A DNA stretch of 64,000 nt from Edwardsiella piscicida (GTDB taxonomy: Bacteria > Pseudomonadota > Gammaproteobacteria > Enterobacterales > Enterobacteriaceae), in contig NZ_MPNU01000001.1 in the NCBI RefSeq assembly GCF_001896205.1, forward strand, positions 3,065,467 to 3,129,466, written 5' to 3'. The notes beneath the pieces are model-generated. The model saw only the letters and a program-made list of their open reading frames with translations, had not been told where the DNA came from and did no database searches. Of the stretch, positions 1 through 12,379 are shown piece by piece (position 1 is the first letter of the stretch; the number at the start of each line of letters is the position of its first letter). The position numbers and the translations under genes are program-made.

Positions 1-2660
1 ACAATGAACTGCAGGATCAGCTGGTCGACGCCGGCGCCAGCATCATCGAGCCGCTGGCCGTCGCCAGCGAATATGGCATGACCTTCCGCAGCCGCGAGGC
101 GGTGCGCCAACTGATCGGCCTGCTGCATCGGCGTCACTCGGACATTGTGCGCGCCATCGCGGTCTTTGACAGCCAGAATAATCTGTTCGTTACCTCGAAC
201 TATCACCATAACTACGCCATGCTGCAGCTGCCGGACGGCAGCCCGCCGCCGACCGATCTGATGCTGAGCAAACGCGGCGACGCGCTGATCCTGCGTACCC
301 CGATCATCGCCGAAAACCGCCTGGCGGAAGATAAAAGCGCCGTCAGCGCGCCGCTGGGCTATATCGCCATTGAGCTGGATCTGCGCTCGGTGCGCCTGCA
401 GCAGTATAAAGAGGTCTTTGTCGCCACGCTGCTGCTGCTGATCAGCATGTGCATTGCGCTGCTGTTCTCCTACCGTCTGATGCGCGACGTCACCGGCCCC
501 ATCCGCAACATGGTCAACACCGTCGATCGCATCCGCCGCGGCCAGCTCGATAGCCGCGTGGAAGGCCACATGCTGGGCGAGCTGGATATGCTGAAAAACG
601 GCATCAACTCGATGGCCATGTCGCTGACCGCCTACCATGAGGAGATGCAGCAGAACATCGATCAGGCCACCTCCGATCTGCGTGAAACCCTGGAGCAGAT
701 GGAGATCCAGAACGTCGAGCTGGATCTGGCCAAGAAGCGCGCCCAGGAGGCGGCGCGCATCAAGTCCGAGTTCTTGGCCAACATGTCCCACGAGCTGCGA
801 ACCCCGCTCAACGGCGTGATCGGCTTCACCCGCCAGGTCATGAAAACGCCGCTGAGCGCCACCCAGATAGACTACCTGCACACCATTGAACGATCGGCCA
901 ACAACCTGCTGACCATCATCAACGACGTGCTGGACTTCTCCAAGCTGGAGGCCGGTAAGCTGGTGCTGGAGCACATCCCGTTCATGCTGCGTGAAACCAT
1001 TGACGAGGTGGCGACCCTGCTGGCGCCCAGCGCCCATGACAAGGGGCTGGAGCTGACGCTCAACGTACGCAACGACGTTCCGGAGCACGTGCTGGGGGAT
1101 CCGATGCGCCTGCAGCAAGTGCTGACTAACCTGTTGGGCAACGCGATTAAATTTACCGAAAAGGGCAACATCGACATCCGCATCGAGCTGCGTAGCCAGA
1201 CCGCCCAGGCCGTAGAGCTGGAGGTGCAGGTGCACGACACCGGCATCGGTATCTCCGAGCGTCAGCAGTCCCAGCTGTTTCAGGCCTTCCGCCAGGCGGA
1301 TGCCAGCATCACCCGCCGCCACGGCGGCACCGGCCTAGGACTGGTGATCACCCAGAAGCTGATCAACGAAATGGGCGGCGACATCGCCTTCCACAGTCAG
1401 CCCCACAAAGGGTCGACCTTCTGGTTCCATATCCGCCTGGAGCTCAACCATAACGCGCCCCCCTCCAGCCTGCCGCTGGAGCGGCTGCAGGGCCAAACCC
1501 TGCTGTACATCGAAAGCAATCCGGTGGCGGCGCAGTGCACCCTCGATATGCTGAAGGTCACCCCGCTGCAGGTCACCTACTGCCCGCAGTTCGCCCAGGT
1601 GATCCCGGACAGCCACTACGATATCCTGCTGTTCGGTCTGCCGGTCAAGACCTCTCTCACGACGGAGTCGATGCAGGAGAAGCTGAGCCTGGCGCTGCGC
1701 CTGGCCGACCGGGTGATCCTGGCGCTGCCCAGCCACACGCTGCACGACAGCGATACCCTGAAGGCCCGCGGCATCCGCAGCTGCCTGTTCAAACCGCTCG
1801 CCAGCAGTCGACTGCTGCCCGCGCTGATGGATAACGCCCTGCCGCTGCGGGCACCGCAGGTGATCTCTCCGCACGGCGCCCGTCTGCCGCTGACGGTGAT
1901 GGCGGTAGACGATAACCCGGCCAACCTAAAACTCATCGGCGCCCTGCTCGGCGAACTGGTGCAGCACACCCTGCTGTGCCACAGCGGTGAAGAGGCGCTG
2001 GCGGCGGCGCGCGAACGCCATCTGGATATCATTCTGATGGACATTCAGATGCCGGAGATGGACGGCATCCGCACCACGGAGCTGCTGCGCCAACAGCCGC
2101 GCCACGCCACCACGCCGATCATCGCCGTCACCGCCCATGCGATTAACGGCGAGCGTGAGCGTTTACTGCGCGCCGGCATGGATGACTATCTGGCTAAGCC
2201 GATCGACGAAAACATGCTGCGCCAGCTGCTCAACCGCTACAGCGGCGAGCGTCCCAGCGCACCGACCAGCGCCCCCGCCCCGGCAGAGCCGGATAGCGCC
2301 GACGTCTCCCTCGACTGGGGGCTGGCGCTGCGCCAGGCGGCCAATAAAGCGGATCTGGCGCGCGACATGCTGCAGATGCTGATCGAATTCCTACCCCAGG
2401 TCCGCGAGCGAATCACCCGCCAGCTGGCGGGCGAACAGGACGGCGACCTGTGCAGCCTGATCCACAAGCTGCACGGCAGCAGCAGCTACAGCGGGGTGCC
2501 GCGCCTGCGCAGGCTGTGCCACTATCTGGAGCAGCAGCTGCGCCACGGCACCCCGGCCAGCGATCTGGAGCCGGAGTGGCTGGAGCTGCTGGATGAACTG
2601 GACAACGTGACCCGCGCCGCGCAGGGCTACCTCACGCCGGCGCCGGGCGACGAACAGTAA
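1..2660 (+). CDS. barA: BarA hybrid sensor histidine kinase (5' end outside window)
   Basis: Tripartite sensor kinase that phosphorylates the response regulator UvrY and so drives the Csr small RNAs. The frame is open from base 3 without a start, and E. coli BarA is 918 residues, so roughly 40 N-terminal residues lie upstream of the window. Counting from the first internal Met (base 78): a membrane segment near 113-132, a HAMP linker, the phospho-acceptor His238 in [10 protein letters not shown], an ATPase domain with a GTGLGL box, a receiver domain with Asp655 in DIQMPEMDG, and a C-terminal Hpt domain with His796 in HKLHGSS. All phosphorelay residues are intact. Convergent with acpS. Confidence 0.96.
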   Translation, partial: NELQDQLVDAGASIIEPLAVASEYGMTFRSREAVRQLIGLLHRRHSDIVRAIAVFDSQNNLFVTSNYHHNYAMLQLPDGSPPPTDLMLSKRGDALILRTPIIAENRLAEDKSAVSAPLGYIAIELDLRSVRLQQYKEVFVATLLLLISMCIALLFSYRLMRDVTGPIRNMVNTVDRIRRGQLDSRVEGHMLGELDMLKNGINSMAMSLTAYHEEMQQNIDQATSDLRETLEQMEIQNVELDLAKKRAQEAARIKSEFLANMSHELRTPLNGVIGFTRQVMKTPLSATQIDYLHTIERSANNLLTIINDVLDFSKLEAGKLVLEHIPFMLRETIDEVATLLAPSAHDKGLELTLNVRNDVPEHVLGDPMRLQQVLTNLLGNAIKFTEKGNIDIRIELRSQTAQAVELEVQVHDTGIGISERQQSQLFQAFRQADASITRRHGGTGLGLVITQKLINEMGGDIAFHSQPHKGSTFWFHIRLELNHNAPPSSLPLERLQGQTLLYIESNPVAAQCTLDMLKVTPLQVTYCPQFAQVIPDSHYDILLFGLPVKTSLTTESMQEKLSLALRLADRVILALPSHTLHDSDTLKARGIRSCLFKPLASSRLLPALMDNALPLRAPQVISPHGARLPLTVMAVDDNPANLKLIGALLGELVQHTLLCHSGEEALAAARERHLDIILMDIQMPEMDGIRTTELLRQQPRHATTPIIAVTAHAINGERERLLRAGMDDYLAKPIDENMLRQLLNRYSGERPSAPTSAPAPAEPDSADVSLDWGLALRQAANKADLARDMLQMLIEFLPQVRERITRQLAGEQDGDLCSLIHKLHGSSSYSGVPRLRRLCHYLEQQLRHGTPASDLEPEWLELLDELDNVTRAAQGYLTPAPGDEQ

Positions 2661-2770
2661 ATATCCCCCGGCATCGCCGGGGAGATGGCCTCTGCGCCGA
2701 TAAGGCTGTCCGCATCGCCACGGAGGCGCCAGGCACCGTCGGGCCGTGGATCGCATGAGGGGCAAGAGAC

Positions 2771-2799
2771 AAAAAAAAACGGCGAGCCGCGGCCCACCG
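2771..2799 (-). terminator. Rho-independent terminator after acpS
   Basis: Read on the minus strand, a GC-rich hairpin (2780-2799, with two G-T pairs) runs into nine T. It lies 37 bases past the acpS stop and closes the acpS-distal end of the pdxJ-acpS transcription unit. Confidence 0.7.
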
Positions 2800-2835
2800 T
2801 CTATTCTCCGCCGTCGTCGCCCGGCGCCGTGGGAA

Positions 2836-3216
2836 TCACCCCTCCGCGATCACCGTCGCACAGGCATAGCGCCGTTCATCGGCCAGCGACACGTGCAGCG
2901 AGGCGATCCCGAGCTCGGCGGCCAGCTCGGCCGCGCGCCCGTGTAGGATCAGTCGCGGCTTGCCCAGCGCATCGTTGGCTACCTCAAACTGGGCAAAGGC
3001 CAAGCCGTGGCGGATACCGGTCCCCAACGCCTTGGCCGCCGCCTCTTTGACAGCGAAGCGCTTGGCCAGATAGCGCACCCGCTGGGCATGCGTCAGATAC
3101 TGCTGCCACTCCGCCGGCGCCAGCACGCGCCGCGCCAGCTGATCGCCGCTGCGCTCAACCACCGCCGCAATGCGGGCGATCTCGACGATATCGGTACCCA
3201 GCCCCACAATAGCCAT
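2836..3216 (-). CDS. acpS: Holo-[acyl-carrier-protein] synthase
   Basis: Transfers the 4'-phosphopantetheine arm of CoA to apo-ACP in the cytoplasm. At 126 residues it has the usual family length. The N-terminal GLGTDIVEI motif carries the Mg-binding Asp, and the [14 protein letters not shown] motif carries the Glu and Lys that bind metal and CoA. The start overlaps the pdxJ stop by one base (TAATG), so translation is probably coupled. The pairing pdxJ-acpS is the same as in E. coli. Confidence 0.97.
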   Translation of the reverse strand: MAIVGLGTDIVEIARIAAVVERSGDQLARRVLAPAEWQQYLTHAQRVRYLAKRFAVKEAAAKALGTGIRHGLAFAQFEVANDALGKPRLILHGRAAELAAELGIASLHVSLADERRYACATVIAEG

Positions 3217-3947
3217 TAGCGACGCGCGTCCAGCAGCAGCTGCTTCATGTCGCGCACCGCCAAATTCAGCCCGTCGAGGGCCGCGCGGCCAATGATGCTG
3301 TGGCCGATGTTCAGCTCATGCATCTGCGGCAGAGCGGCGACCGCCTGCACATTGTGGTAGGTCAGGCCGTGCCCGGCGTTGACCTTCAGGCCACGCGCGT
3401 GCGCAAAGCGCGCCGCCGCGGCAATCCGCTCCAGCTCCGCCGCCTGCGCCAGCGCACTGGGCGCATCGGCATAGGCGCCGGTGTGGATCTCAATGTAGGG
3501 CGCACCGACGGCCACCGCGGCCTCGATCTGGCGTTCATCGGGATCGATAAACAGCGACACCTGGATACCGGCGGCGCTCAGACGCGCCACCGCCGCCGCG
3601 ATCTTGTCGCGCTGACCGGCTACGTCCAGCCCCCCTTCGGTAGTGACCTCCTGGCGCTTTTCCGGCACCAGGCAGCAAAAGTGCGGCCGCAGCTCACAGG
3701 CGATCGCCACCATCTCATCCGTTACGGCCATCTCCAGATTCATCCGGGTCTGGATGGTCTGGCGCAGCAGCCGCACATCGCGATCGGTGATATGCCGCCG
3801 ATCCTCGCGCAGGTGTACGGTGATGCCGTCCGCCCCGGCCTGCTCGGCGACAAAGGCCGCCTGTACCGGATCGGGATACTGAGTCCCGCGCGCGTTGCGC
3901 AGGGTCGCAATGTGATCGATGTTAACGCCCAGCAGAATATCGGCCAT
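3216..3947 (-). CDS. pdxJ: Pyridoxine 5'-phosphate synthase
   Basis: Condenses 1-deoxy-D-xylulose 5-phosphate with 3-amino-2-oxopropyl phosphate to pyridoxine 5'-phosphate, the ring-closing step of the DXP-dependent vitamin B6 route. The 243 residues open with [18 protein letters not shown], the family signature, and contain the HLREDRRHI and [11 protein letters not shown] phosphate-binding segments. It lies downstream of recO, with 165 bases between, and overlaps acpS by one base. Confidence 0.97.
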   Translation of the reverse strand: MADILLGVNIDHIATLRNARGTQYPDPVQAAFVAEQAGADGITVHLREDRRHITDRDVRLLRQTIQTRMNLEMAVTDEMVAIACELRPHFCCLVPEKRQEVTTEGGLDVAGQRDKIAAAVARLSAAGIQVSLFIDPDERQIEAAVAVGAPYIEIHTGAYADAPSALAQAAELERIAAAARFAHARGLKVNAGHGLTYHNVQAVAALPQMHELNIGHSIIGRAALDGLNLAVRDMKQLLLDARR

Positions 3948-4112
3948 GACAGCTCCTCAAGGATGATCGGTCGGGATAACCCGGTTATCAGACATCATAT
4001 TACCCGCCAACGGGCGGCTGACAAGCGCCGCCGGGCTGGCCTGATGCAGTGTAACGCCGGGCGCGTCACCGCGCGCAGGACAGCGGCGGGGAAAACAGGG
4101 GGACAGTCGGCG

Positions 4113-4841
4113 TCAGGAGAGACCCGGCGAGGCCGGACGACGCGGGGAGAACTGGCGGAACAGCTCACGGCTTTTCAGCGGCTTACCGCCCAGGTAGGGC
4201 TTTAACGCCATGCGGGTAAAACGCTTGGCGGCGCGCAGGGTGGCGCCGTCGGGGAATTCGCGGCTGGCCAGCGCCTTCAGATCGCGTCCGGTGAAGCTCA
4301 ACTGATCCACCACCAGACTGGCGATAAAGCCCTTCTCTTCACGGTAGCGGTAGGTCATCGTATCGGCTACCGGCTCGCCGGAGCCCGCACAGTGCAGAAA
4401 GTCGACGCCATAGCCCAGCTGAGTCAGCAGCGCCAGCTCAAAGCGGCGCAGCGCCGGCTCCGGTGAGCCCGCGTGGGCGGCCAAATGTTGAATGCAGTGC
4501 AGGTAATCGAAGAACAGCGCGCTGTAGCAGGTCTCCTGCTCCAGCACCCGCGCCAGCAGCTCGTTGACGTACAGGCCGCTGTAAAGGGTGATGCCGCTGA
4601 GCGGCAGCGCCAAAGAGACGGCCTCGGCGCTGCGCAGGGTCTTTACCTCGCCCCGTCCGCCCCAGCGGATCAGCAGCGGTGTAAAGGGCTGCAGCGCCCC
4701 CTTCAGCAAAGAGCGGCGGCTGCGCGCGCCCTTAGCCAGCAGACGCACCCGGCCATGCCCCTCGGTGAACGTGTCCAGCATCAGGCTGGTTTCACTGTAG
4801 GGCCGTGCGTGCAGCACGAAGGCGCGTTGCCAGCCGTCCAT
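4113..4841 (-). CDS. recO: DNA repair protein RecO
   Basis: RecFOR pathway mediator that anneals SSB-coated single strands and helps load RecA. 242 residues. The N-terminal OB-fold begins with [19 protein letters not shown], typical of RecO, and is followed by the helical C-terminal domain. It starts 8 bases after the era stop in the rnc-era-recO operon, the same arrangement as in E. coli. Confidence 0.96.
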   Translation of the reverse strand: MDGWQRAFVLHARPYSETSLMLDTFTEGHGRVRLLAKGARSRRSLLKGALQPFTPLLIRWGGRGEVKTLRSAEAVSLALPLSGITLYSGLYVNELLARVLEQETCYSALFFDYLHCIQHLAAHAGSPEPALRRFELALLTQLGYGVDFLHCAGSGEPVADTMTYRYREEKGFIASLVVDQLSFTGRDLKALASREFPDGATLRAAKRFTRMALKPYLGGKPLKSRELFRQFSPRRPASPGLS

Positions 4842-4849
4842 CGTGCGGT

Positions 4850-6447
<1,598 letters not shown>

Positions 6448-6525
6448 TCAGAATGCGTCAAAAACCGCAGCATACGGAACAGGCCTGCCTTGCCATAAGC
6501 CAATCCAAAGCTGTTTCGTTTGCAG

Positions 6526-6546
6526 TGGCCCCCGCGCGGGGGGCCA
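6526..6546 (-). other. GC-rich hairpin between lepB and rnc
   Basis: A near-perfect inverted repeat of the type TGGCCCCC / GGGGGGCCA lies about 95 bases upstream of the rnc start and 65 bases after the lepB stop. No T run follows on either strand. It could be a weak end for lepAB transcripts or the leader stem that RNase III cuts in its own mRNA. The sequence does not decide between these. Confidence 0.4.
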
Positions 6547-6609
6547 AACGTGTCACGGGAATATTCTACAACGACTGACGGGAGATTGCTGCGTAATTAC
6601 GGGGGTTAT

Positions 6610-7584
6610 TTAATGAATTCCACCGATCCGCTCCAGTCGAACGCCGGTTGGCCACTGGCCTTCCTGTTTCTTAAAGCTCATCCAGATCGCCGTAGCTTTA
6701 CCCACCAGATTTTTCTCCGGCACGAAGCCCCAGTAACGGCTATCGGCGCTGTTGTCGCGGTTATCGCCCATCATAAAGTAGTGGCCCGGCGGAACGATCC
6801 AGGTGCCCTGGGGCTGCCCCGGCTGCTGGTAGTAGCGGGAGACCATATCCTGCGCCTGCGGCACGGTCAGGATGCTGTGGCTCACCGTCCCCAGCGTCTC
6901 CTGACGCTGATACATGCGGTAGCCGTTCGGCACGCTCTGATCGATGGGATACTGATAAAAACCGCTGCTCGGCTCGTCGGCGCTCATCTGATTAAAGGTC
7001 TGCACCCACTCGCTCGGGCGCGACGGACTGTAGGTGATAGGCAGCAGCCGATCGCACTGCTCGCCTTGCTGGCAGGCCGGATACACCGTCAACTCCTTGC
7101 TGTAGGGGTCGTACACCACCTTGTCACCCGGCAGACCGATAGCGCGCTTAATATAGTCCAGACGCGGATCGAGCGGATACTTGAACACCACGATATCGCC
7201 GCGCTTGGGGTGCCCGGTCGGGATCAGGGTGGTCTGGGTCACCGGATCCTTCAGCCCGTAGGCAAACTTCTCCACCAGAATGAAGTCGCCGATCAGCAGC
7301 GTCGGCATCATCGAACCGGAGGGAATCTGGAACGGTTCGTAGATAAAGGAACGGATCACCAATACCAAGGCCAGCACCGGGAACACCGATACGCAGGACT
7401 CGATCCAGCCCGGCGCCTTGACGGCCTGGCGGGCGCTCTGCGTATCCAGCCCCTGCTCGGTCTGGCTGTTAATCTGCGCCAGACGAGCGCGCCGCGCCGG
7501 CGCCAGTTTGAAACGGTCGATACACCACACGATACCGGTTACCAGCGTGGCGATAACCAGGATCAAGGCAAACATATTTGCCAT
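6610..7584 (-). CDS. lepB: Signal peptidase I
   Basis: Inner-membrane Ser/Lys protease that removes signal peptides from secreted proteins. I place the start at the third in-frame start codon. ATG 7584 lies 8 bases after GGAG and gives MANMFALILV and 324 residues, the E. coli length. Two N-terminal membrane segments (about 4-22 and 62-78) are followed by the catalytic Ser91 in PSGSMMPT and Lys146 in DYIKRAIG, both at the E. coli positions. The MGDNRDNSADSRYWG box is intact. It is co-directional with lepA, 73 bases downstream. Confidence 0.97.
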   Translation of the reverse strand: MANMFALILVIATLVTGIVWCIDRFKLAPARRARLAQINSQTEQGLDTQSARQAVKAPGWIESCVSVFPVLALVLVIRSFIYEPFQIPSGSMMPTLLIGDFILVEKFAYGLKDPVTQTTLIPTGHPKRGDIVVFKYPLDPRLDYIKRAIGLPGDKVVYDPYSKELTVYPACQQGEQCDRLLPITYSPSRPSEWVQTFNQMSADEPSSGFYQYPIDQSVPNGYRMYQRQETLGTVSHSILTVPQAQDMVSRYYQQPGQPQGTWIVPPGHYFMMGDNRDNSADSRYWGFVPEKNLVGKATAIWMSFKKQEGQWPTGVRLERIGGIH

Positions 7585-7657
7585 GTCCATCACTCCTTAA
7601 AATCAATGCTTATAAACGCAGCGGGCGCGGTATTCACCGCGCCCGCCGGGCTAACGA

Positions 7658-9451
7658 TCAGTCTTTGCCGACGTGCAGAATGGCCAGGAACGCTTCCTGC
7701 GGCAGCTCGACGTTGCCGATCTGCTTCATGCGTTTCTTACCCTCTTTCTGCTTCTGCAGCAGCTTCTTCTTACGGCTGACGTCGCCGCCATAGCACTTGG
7801 CCAGTACGTTCTTACGCAGCTGCTTCACCGTGGCTCGGGCGATGATCTGGTTACCGATCGCCGCCTGAATGGCGATGTCGAACTGCTGACGCGGGATCAG
7901 CTCTTTCATCTTCTCGACCAGCTCACGCCCACGCACGTTGGCGTTAGCGCGGTGGGTGATCAGCGCCAGCGCATCGACGCGCTCGCTGTTGACCATCACG
8001 TCGACCCGCACCATATCCGAGGCCTGGAAGCGCTTGAAGCCGTAATCCAGCGACGCATAGCCACGCGAGGTGGACTTCAGGCGGTCAAAGAAGTCCAGCA
8101 CCACCTCGGCCATCGGGATCTCATAGGTCAGCGCCACCTGATTGCCGTGGTAGACCATGTTGGTCTGCACGCCGCGCTTCTCGATACAGAGCGTAATGAC
8201 GTTACCCAAGAACTCCTGCGGCAGCAGCATGTGGCACTCGGCGATCGGCTCGCGCAGCTCCTCAATATTGTTCACCGCCGGCAGCTTGGAGGGGCTGTCT
8301 ACATAGATCACCTCGTTACGGGTGGTCTCCACCTCATACACCACCGTCGGGGCGGTCGTGATCAGATCCAGATCGTACTCACGCTCCAGGCGCTCCTGGA
8401 TGATCTCCATGTGCAGCAGACCCAGGAAGCCGCAGCGGAAGCCGAAGCCCAGCGCCGTCGAGGTTTCCGGTTCATAGAACAGCGAGGCGTCGTTCAGGCT
8501 CAGCTTGCCCAGCGCATCACGGAAAGCATCGTAGTCGTCGGAGCTGACCGGGAACAGCCCGGCGTAAACCTGCGGCTTCACCTTCTTAAAGCCCGGCAGG
8601 GCAACGGTCGCCGGGTTGCGGGCCAGGGTCAGGGTATCGCCCACCGGGGCGCCGTGGATATCCTTGATGGCGCAGACCAGCCAGCCGACCTCGCCGCAGT
8701 TCAGCACGTCGCGATCGACCTGTTTCGGGGTAAAGATCCCCAGACGATCGGCGTTATAGGTCTGCCCGGTGGTCATCACCTTGACCTTATCGCCCTTACG
8801 CAGCGTCCCGTTCTTAATCCGGATCAGCGACACCACGCCCAGGTAGTTATCGAACCAGGAGTCGATGATCAGCGCCTGCAGCGGTGCCTCTGGGTCACCC
8901 TCCGGCGCCGGAATATCGCGCACCAGGCGCTCCAGCACATCGCCGACGCCAACGCCGGTCTTGGCCGAGCAGCGCACCGCATCGGTGGCATCGATGCCGA
9001 CGATGTCTTCGATCTCCTGCGACACGCGATCCGGATCGGCGGCGGGCAGGTCGATCTTGTTCAGCACCGGCACCACCTCCAGATCCATCTCAATGGCGGT
9101 ATAGCAGTTGGCCAGGGTCTGGGCTTCAACCCCCTGCCCGGCGTCGACCACCAGCAGCGCCCCTTCACAGGCGGCCAGCGAGCGGGAAACCTCATAAGAG
9201 AAATCCACGTGTCCCGGCGTGTCGATAAAGTTGAGCTGATACACCTGCCCATTCTGCGCCTTATAGTCGAGCGTGACGCTCTGCGCCTTGATGGTGATAC
9301 CGCGTTCGCGCTCCAGATCCATGGAGTCCAGAACCTGGGCCTCCATCTCACGGTCGGACAGACCGCCGCAGAGCTGAATGATACGGTCAGACAGCGTCGA
9401 CTTACCGTGGTCAATGTGCGCGATAATGGAGAAATTGCGTATGTTCTTCAT
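7658..9451 (-). CDS. lepA: Elongation factor 4 (LepA)
   Basis: Translational GTPase that acts on ribosomes during initiation and biogenesis and under stress. 597 residues against 599 in E. coli. G1 AHIDHGKST lies at about residues 10-18, followed by [10 protein letters not shown] and the NKIDLP box. The LepA-specific C-terminal domain ends with a Lys/Arg-rich stretch ([21 protein letters not shown]). The bases upstream of the ATG are an AT run with no clear ribosome-binding site, so initiation may be inefficient or leader-dependent. Confidence 0.97.
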   Translation of the reverse strand: MKNIRNFSIIAHIDHGKSTLSDRIIQLCGGLSDREMEAQVLDSMDLERERGITIKAQSVTLDYKAQNGQVYQLNFIDTPGHVDFSYEVSRSLAACEGALLVVDAGQGVEAQTLANCYTAIEMDLEVVPVLNKIDLPAADPDRVSQEIEDIVGIDATDAVRCSAKTGVGVGDVLERLVRDIPAPEGDPEAPLQALIIDSWFDNYLGVVSLIRIKNGTLRKGDKVKVMTTGQTYNADRLGIFTPKQVDRDVLNCGEVGWLVCAIKDIHGAPVGDTLTLARNPATVALPGFKKVKPQVYAGLFPVSSDDYDAFRDALGKLSLNDASLFYEPETSTALGFGFRCGFLGLLHMEIIQERLEREYDLDLITTAPTVVYEVETTRNEVIYVDSPSKLPAVNNIEELREPIAECHMLLPQEFLGNVITLCIEKRGVQTNMVYHGNQVALTYEIPMAEVVLDFFDRLKSTSRGYASLDYGFKRFQASDMVRVDVMVNSERVDALALITHRANANVRGRELVEKMKELIPRQQFDIAIQAAIGNQIIARATVKQLRKNVLAKCYGGDVSRKKKLLQKQKEGKKRMKQIGNVELPQEAFLAILHVGKD

Positions 9452-9590
9452 TATTAATATATATGCCTGATGATTTCTGAATTACTCGCCTAAGGACACG
9501 CGGACGGGCTCAAAGCGATGATTTGGGTTAAGTGGCGCCGGGCGCCGAATCGCTGCATTTTACACAGCCCATCGGCCAAAACCTAGCGCT

Positions 9591-10067
9591 TCACTCGCGA
9601 TTGGGTGGATTCGTTATGCTACGCAGCTGGGAGGACGGCAGCGCCACCTGCAGCAGTACCGGTTGATAGGCCTCGCCCTGCGCCATACGGCGCGCCCAAC
9701 GGCGTGCCAGGGTAAAACCGAGGACGCCGCCGGCCAGGGCGCAGAGCGCGCTGGCGCCATCCGACCCCAGCCACAGCTGACCGGCGCTGCCGCCGCCCAG
9801 CAGCCCGACCAACGGCGTAATATAGACCAGCAGCGCAGAGCGCAGCACGCTGGCCTCCTGCAGACCGATTTCGACCCGCTGCCCCGGCTGCAGCGGCTGG
9901 CTGACGGCCAGCCGTAGCTGATGACGGGTCTGCGGCCCCAGTTCGGCCAGCGCCGCGCTGCCGCACCCCTGACGGGCTCGACAGCCGCTGCACCCGGCGT
10001 GCGCCTCGCACTGCAGCAGAGCCTCCCCTTGCCGCCAGCTGATCACCGTTGCCCACTCTCGCATCAT
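9591..10067 (-). CDS. rseC: SoxR-reducing / sigma-E factor regulatory protein RseC
   Basis: Inner-membrane protein of the rpoE operon, also linked to reduction of the SoxR iron-sulfur cluster. 158 residues. A cysteine cluster at about 20-36 (C-x6-C-x2-C-x5-C) follows REWATVISW. Two membrane helices lie near 82-100 and 104-121. It begins 8 bases after rseB. Last gene of rpoE-rseA-rseB-rseC. Confidence 0.93.
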   Translation of the reverse strand: MMREWATVISWRQGEALLQCEAHAGCSGCRARQGCGSAALAELGPQTRHQLRLAVSQPLQPGQRVEIGLQEASVLRSALLVYITPLVGLLGGGSAGQLWLGSDGASALCALAGGVLGFTLARRWARRMAQGEAYQPVLLQVALPSSQLRSITNPPNRE

Positions 10068-10074
10068 CGCGGCA

Positions 10075-11028
10075 TTACCGGCTGAAACGAATGGACGCGG
10101 CGATGCGCTTGGCGGTCATCGGCGGCAGCTCTCCCACCACGCTGATTTCGGCGTTGTTGCGGGTTTCGGTATGAATGGTACGCCGCCCCTGACGCAAAAA
10201 CTGATCGTCGCGGCTATCGCCGGTCGTCGGACTGACGTTGACGGAGAAGCTGAACAGCCCGTCGCTGTACAGGCGAGACTCGACCGGTTCGGACAGCGAA
10301 GGCAGGGTTCGACGACTGCGGGAAACCTCTTTGAAACCGTCGGGCACCCAGGCGGTACGCCAGCTGAAGCTGACGTGCTCGGCCGGCGGTAGGCGCAGCA
10401 GCGGCGGCAGGGTCAGACGGCTAAAGCTGCGCATCTCGTTGGCCACCTGCTGTCCCACGTCAAAGGCGATGACCCGGAACTGCTCCAGCGTCTCACCGTC
10501 GCGATCGAGCAGATCCACTCGCAGCGGCAGCTTGGAGTCCTCATCGATCCAGACGATATAGCTAAAGCGCATACCGTCGCGCGACACCACCCGGATCACC
10601 TCACAGGGGCGATCGGCGACGCGGGTGCGTCCAACGGAGATAAAGTTGTAGTAGGGGGCCAGCTGGTTAATATCGGCAAAGATCACCGACGGCAGCGCGT
10701 CGACAATGTGATCGCCGGTCAGGGTAAAGGGCTCCAGACCCGGCTCAAAGTAGCTGACCTCATTGCCGCGCAGCACCACCTCGCGCCGCGGGCCATCCAT
10801 CTGCAGCAGCTGCGCCAAGGCCTGCTGGTTTTCCAGCGCATGACGATAGCGCAGCGACTCGACGCCCTGCTTGGTGATATTGATGAACGCCAGTTCGTAA
10901 TTGAGTGACTGGCTGGCCTTGTTCATCTGCTGCAGCATCAGCCCCGGCGCAGTATCCTGGGCCAGGGCGGAAGAGGAGATAAACAGGCTGCCGGTCAACA
11001 GACTAAGGGCAAACCAAATGTGCTTCAT
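10075..11028 (-). CDS. rseB: Sigma-E regulatory protein RseB
   Basis: Periplasmic protein that binds the periplasmic domain of RseA and shields it from DegS until lipopolysaccharide intermediates displace it. 317 residues. A signal peptide with cleavage after SSALA (about 1-23) is followed by the LolA-like domain and the smaller C-terminal domain. The start overlaps the rseA stop by one base (TAATG), consistent with coupled synthesis of the two partners. Confidence 0.95.
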   Translation of the reverse strand: MKHIWFALSLLTGSLFISSSALAQDTAPGLMLQQMNKASQSLNYELAFINITKQGVESLRYRHALENQQALAQLLQMDGPRREVVLRGNEVSYFEPGLEPFTLTGDHIVDALPSVIFADINQLAPYYNFISVGRTRVADRPCEVIRVVSRDGMRFSYIVWIDEDSKLPLRVDLLDRDGETLEQFRVIAFDVGQQVANEMRSFSRLTLPPLLRLPPAEHVSFSWRTAWVPDGFKEVSRSRRTLPSLSEPVESRLYSDGLFSFSVNVSPTTGDSRDDQFLRQGRRTIHTETRNNAEISVVGELPPMTAKRIAASIRFSR

Positions 11029-11666
11029 TACTGCTGCTGAGTTCCTAATGACAGCGTACCGGGCACCTGGATAGACGCCTGCGCGTTGCTATCCTCGGTC
11101 TGCAGCTGTTCAGCGTGGAGACGGCGCTGCAGCTCATAGTCCTGCAGGATCGCATTGATGCGCTTGCGCTGCTGCTGGATCTGCTGCTGCGCGTTGTTGC
11201 CCTCGCTCGGCACCCCAAAGCTCACCGGCGACGCCTGTCCGCCCAGCGGCAGGGTATTGAATACCGGAGACTCGGGTTCGGAGACGCCCTCAAGAGGCTT
11301 GTTGTAATGCTGGACGCCCAGCAGCACCGCCAGGGAAACACCGGCGGCGATCCCCATCTGGGAGATCTGCCCCACCCACGGACGCACCCGGTTCCAAAAC
11401 GGCATGCGCTGCCAGGCGGACGGCTGTGGCTGAGACTCTGGAATGGCGTTGGGCACCAGACGCACCGGCTCGTCTTCCAGCGCGGCGGCGATACGGTCGG
11501 TGAGGTCGATCTGCAGCGTCTCACCCACGTCACCGCGCAGGGTGTCGCGGATCAGGTGGTAACGCTGCCAGGTCTGCTGCAGTTCAGGCTCCTTGCTCAG
11601 TGAGCCGATCAGCTCGCTATCCAGCAATTCACCATCCATTAGAGCCGAAAGTTTTTCTTTCTGCAT
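11028..11666 (-). CDS. rseA: Anti-sigma-E factor RseA
   Basis: Single-pass inner-membrane anti-sigma factor that holds sigma-E until it is degraded by DegS and RseP. 212 residues. The cytoplasmic anti-sigma domain begins MQKEKLSALMDGELLDSELI. One membrane helix lies at about 101-119, and the periplasmic tail is Gln-rich. It starts 29 bases after rpoE. Confidence 0.96.
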   Translation of the reverse strand: MQKEKLSALMDGELLDSELIGSLSKEPELQQTWQRYHLIRDTLRGDVGETLQIDLTDRIAAALEDEPVRLVPNAIPESQPQPSAWQRMPFWNRVRPWVGQISQMGIAAGVSLAVLLGVQHYNKPLEGVSEPESPVFNTLPLGGQASPVSFGVPSEGNNAQQQIQQQRKRINAILQDYELQRRLHAEQLQTEDSNAQASIQVPGTLSLGTQQQ

Positions 11667-11695
11667 GCCTTATACCCTTTGCTGTGTCCGCATGA

Positions 11696-12271
11696 CTAAC
11701 GCTGAATCAGCGGCTGAACTTTACTGTCGATCGCTTCCCTGGCGCGGAAGATACGTGAGCGTACCGTACCGACCGGACAGTCCATGATAGCCGCTATCTC
11801 TTCATAGCTGAGGCCATCTAGCTCCCTGAGCGTAATCGCCAGGCGCAAATCCTCTGGCAATGACTCAATGGTGCGAAAAACGATCTTCTTTAGCTCATCT
11901 GACAACATTAAGTTCTCAGGGTTCGAAATTTCTTTCAGCGCGCTGGCGCCTTCAAAGTTTTCGGCCTCGACCGCGTCCACGTCGCTGGACGGTGGGCGGC
12001 GCCCCTGAGCAACCAGATAATTTTTGGCCGTATTCACGGCAATACGATAGAGCCAGGTATAAAACGCACTGTCACCGCGGAACGACTCCAGCGCGCGATA
12101 GGCCTTGATGAACGACTCCTGCGCCACATCCGGCACATCGCCGGGCGGAACATAGCGGGACACCAGGCTCGCGACCTTATTCTGGTAGCGCGCTACCAGC
12201 AGGTTAAACGCCTTCTTGTCCCCCTTCTGGACGCGTTCGACCAATACCTGATCCGTTAACTGCTCGCTCAT
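11696..12271 (-). CDS. rpoE: RNA polymerase sigma factor RpoE (sigma-E)
   Basis: Extracytoplasmic-function sigma factor for envelope stress. 191 residues, the E. coli length. Region 2 includes DVAQESFIKAYRALESFRGDSAFYTWLYRIAVN and region 4 carries LRELDGLSYEEIAAIMDCPVGTVRSRIFRARE. First gene of the operon with its anti-sigma factor RseA. Its own sigma-E-type promoter is visible upstream (12351-12379), so the gene is autoregulated. Confidence 0.98.
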   Translation of the reverse strand: MSEQLTDQVLVERVQKGDKKAFNLLVARYQNKVASLVSRYVPPGDVPDVAQESFIKAYRALESFRGDSAFYTWLYRIAVNTAKNYLVAQGRRPPSSDVDAVEAENFEGASALKEISNPENLMLSDELKKIVFRTIESLPEDLRLAITLRELDGLSYEEIAAIMDCPVGTVRSRIFRAREAIDSKVQPLIQR

Positions 12272-12350
12272 CCGAGGTAATGTCTCCCCAAATCTGTCTC
12301 CACGTATGAAATATATCGCCAGTCGTCAAAAAAACTGAGCAAGCATTAAA

Positions 12351-12379
12351 TTAGAGTTCATACGCGCCCAAAAGTTCCC
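12351..12379 (-). promoter_or_regulatory. Sigma-E promoter of rpoE operon
   Basis: On the minus strand the -35 element GGGAACTT (core GAACTT, 12372-12377) is separated by 16 bases from the -10 element TCTAA (12351-12355), matching the sigma-E consensus. It lies about 80 bases upstream of the rpoE start. The rest of the 12272-12653 gap holds nothing I recognise. Confidence 0.85.

Noticed and set aside
7673-9457. Long plus-strand frame (594 codons) opposite lepA
   Set aside because: Antisense shadow of a conserved gene in GC-rich sequence; low-complexity product rich in His, Gln and Arg, with no family.
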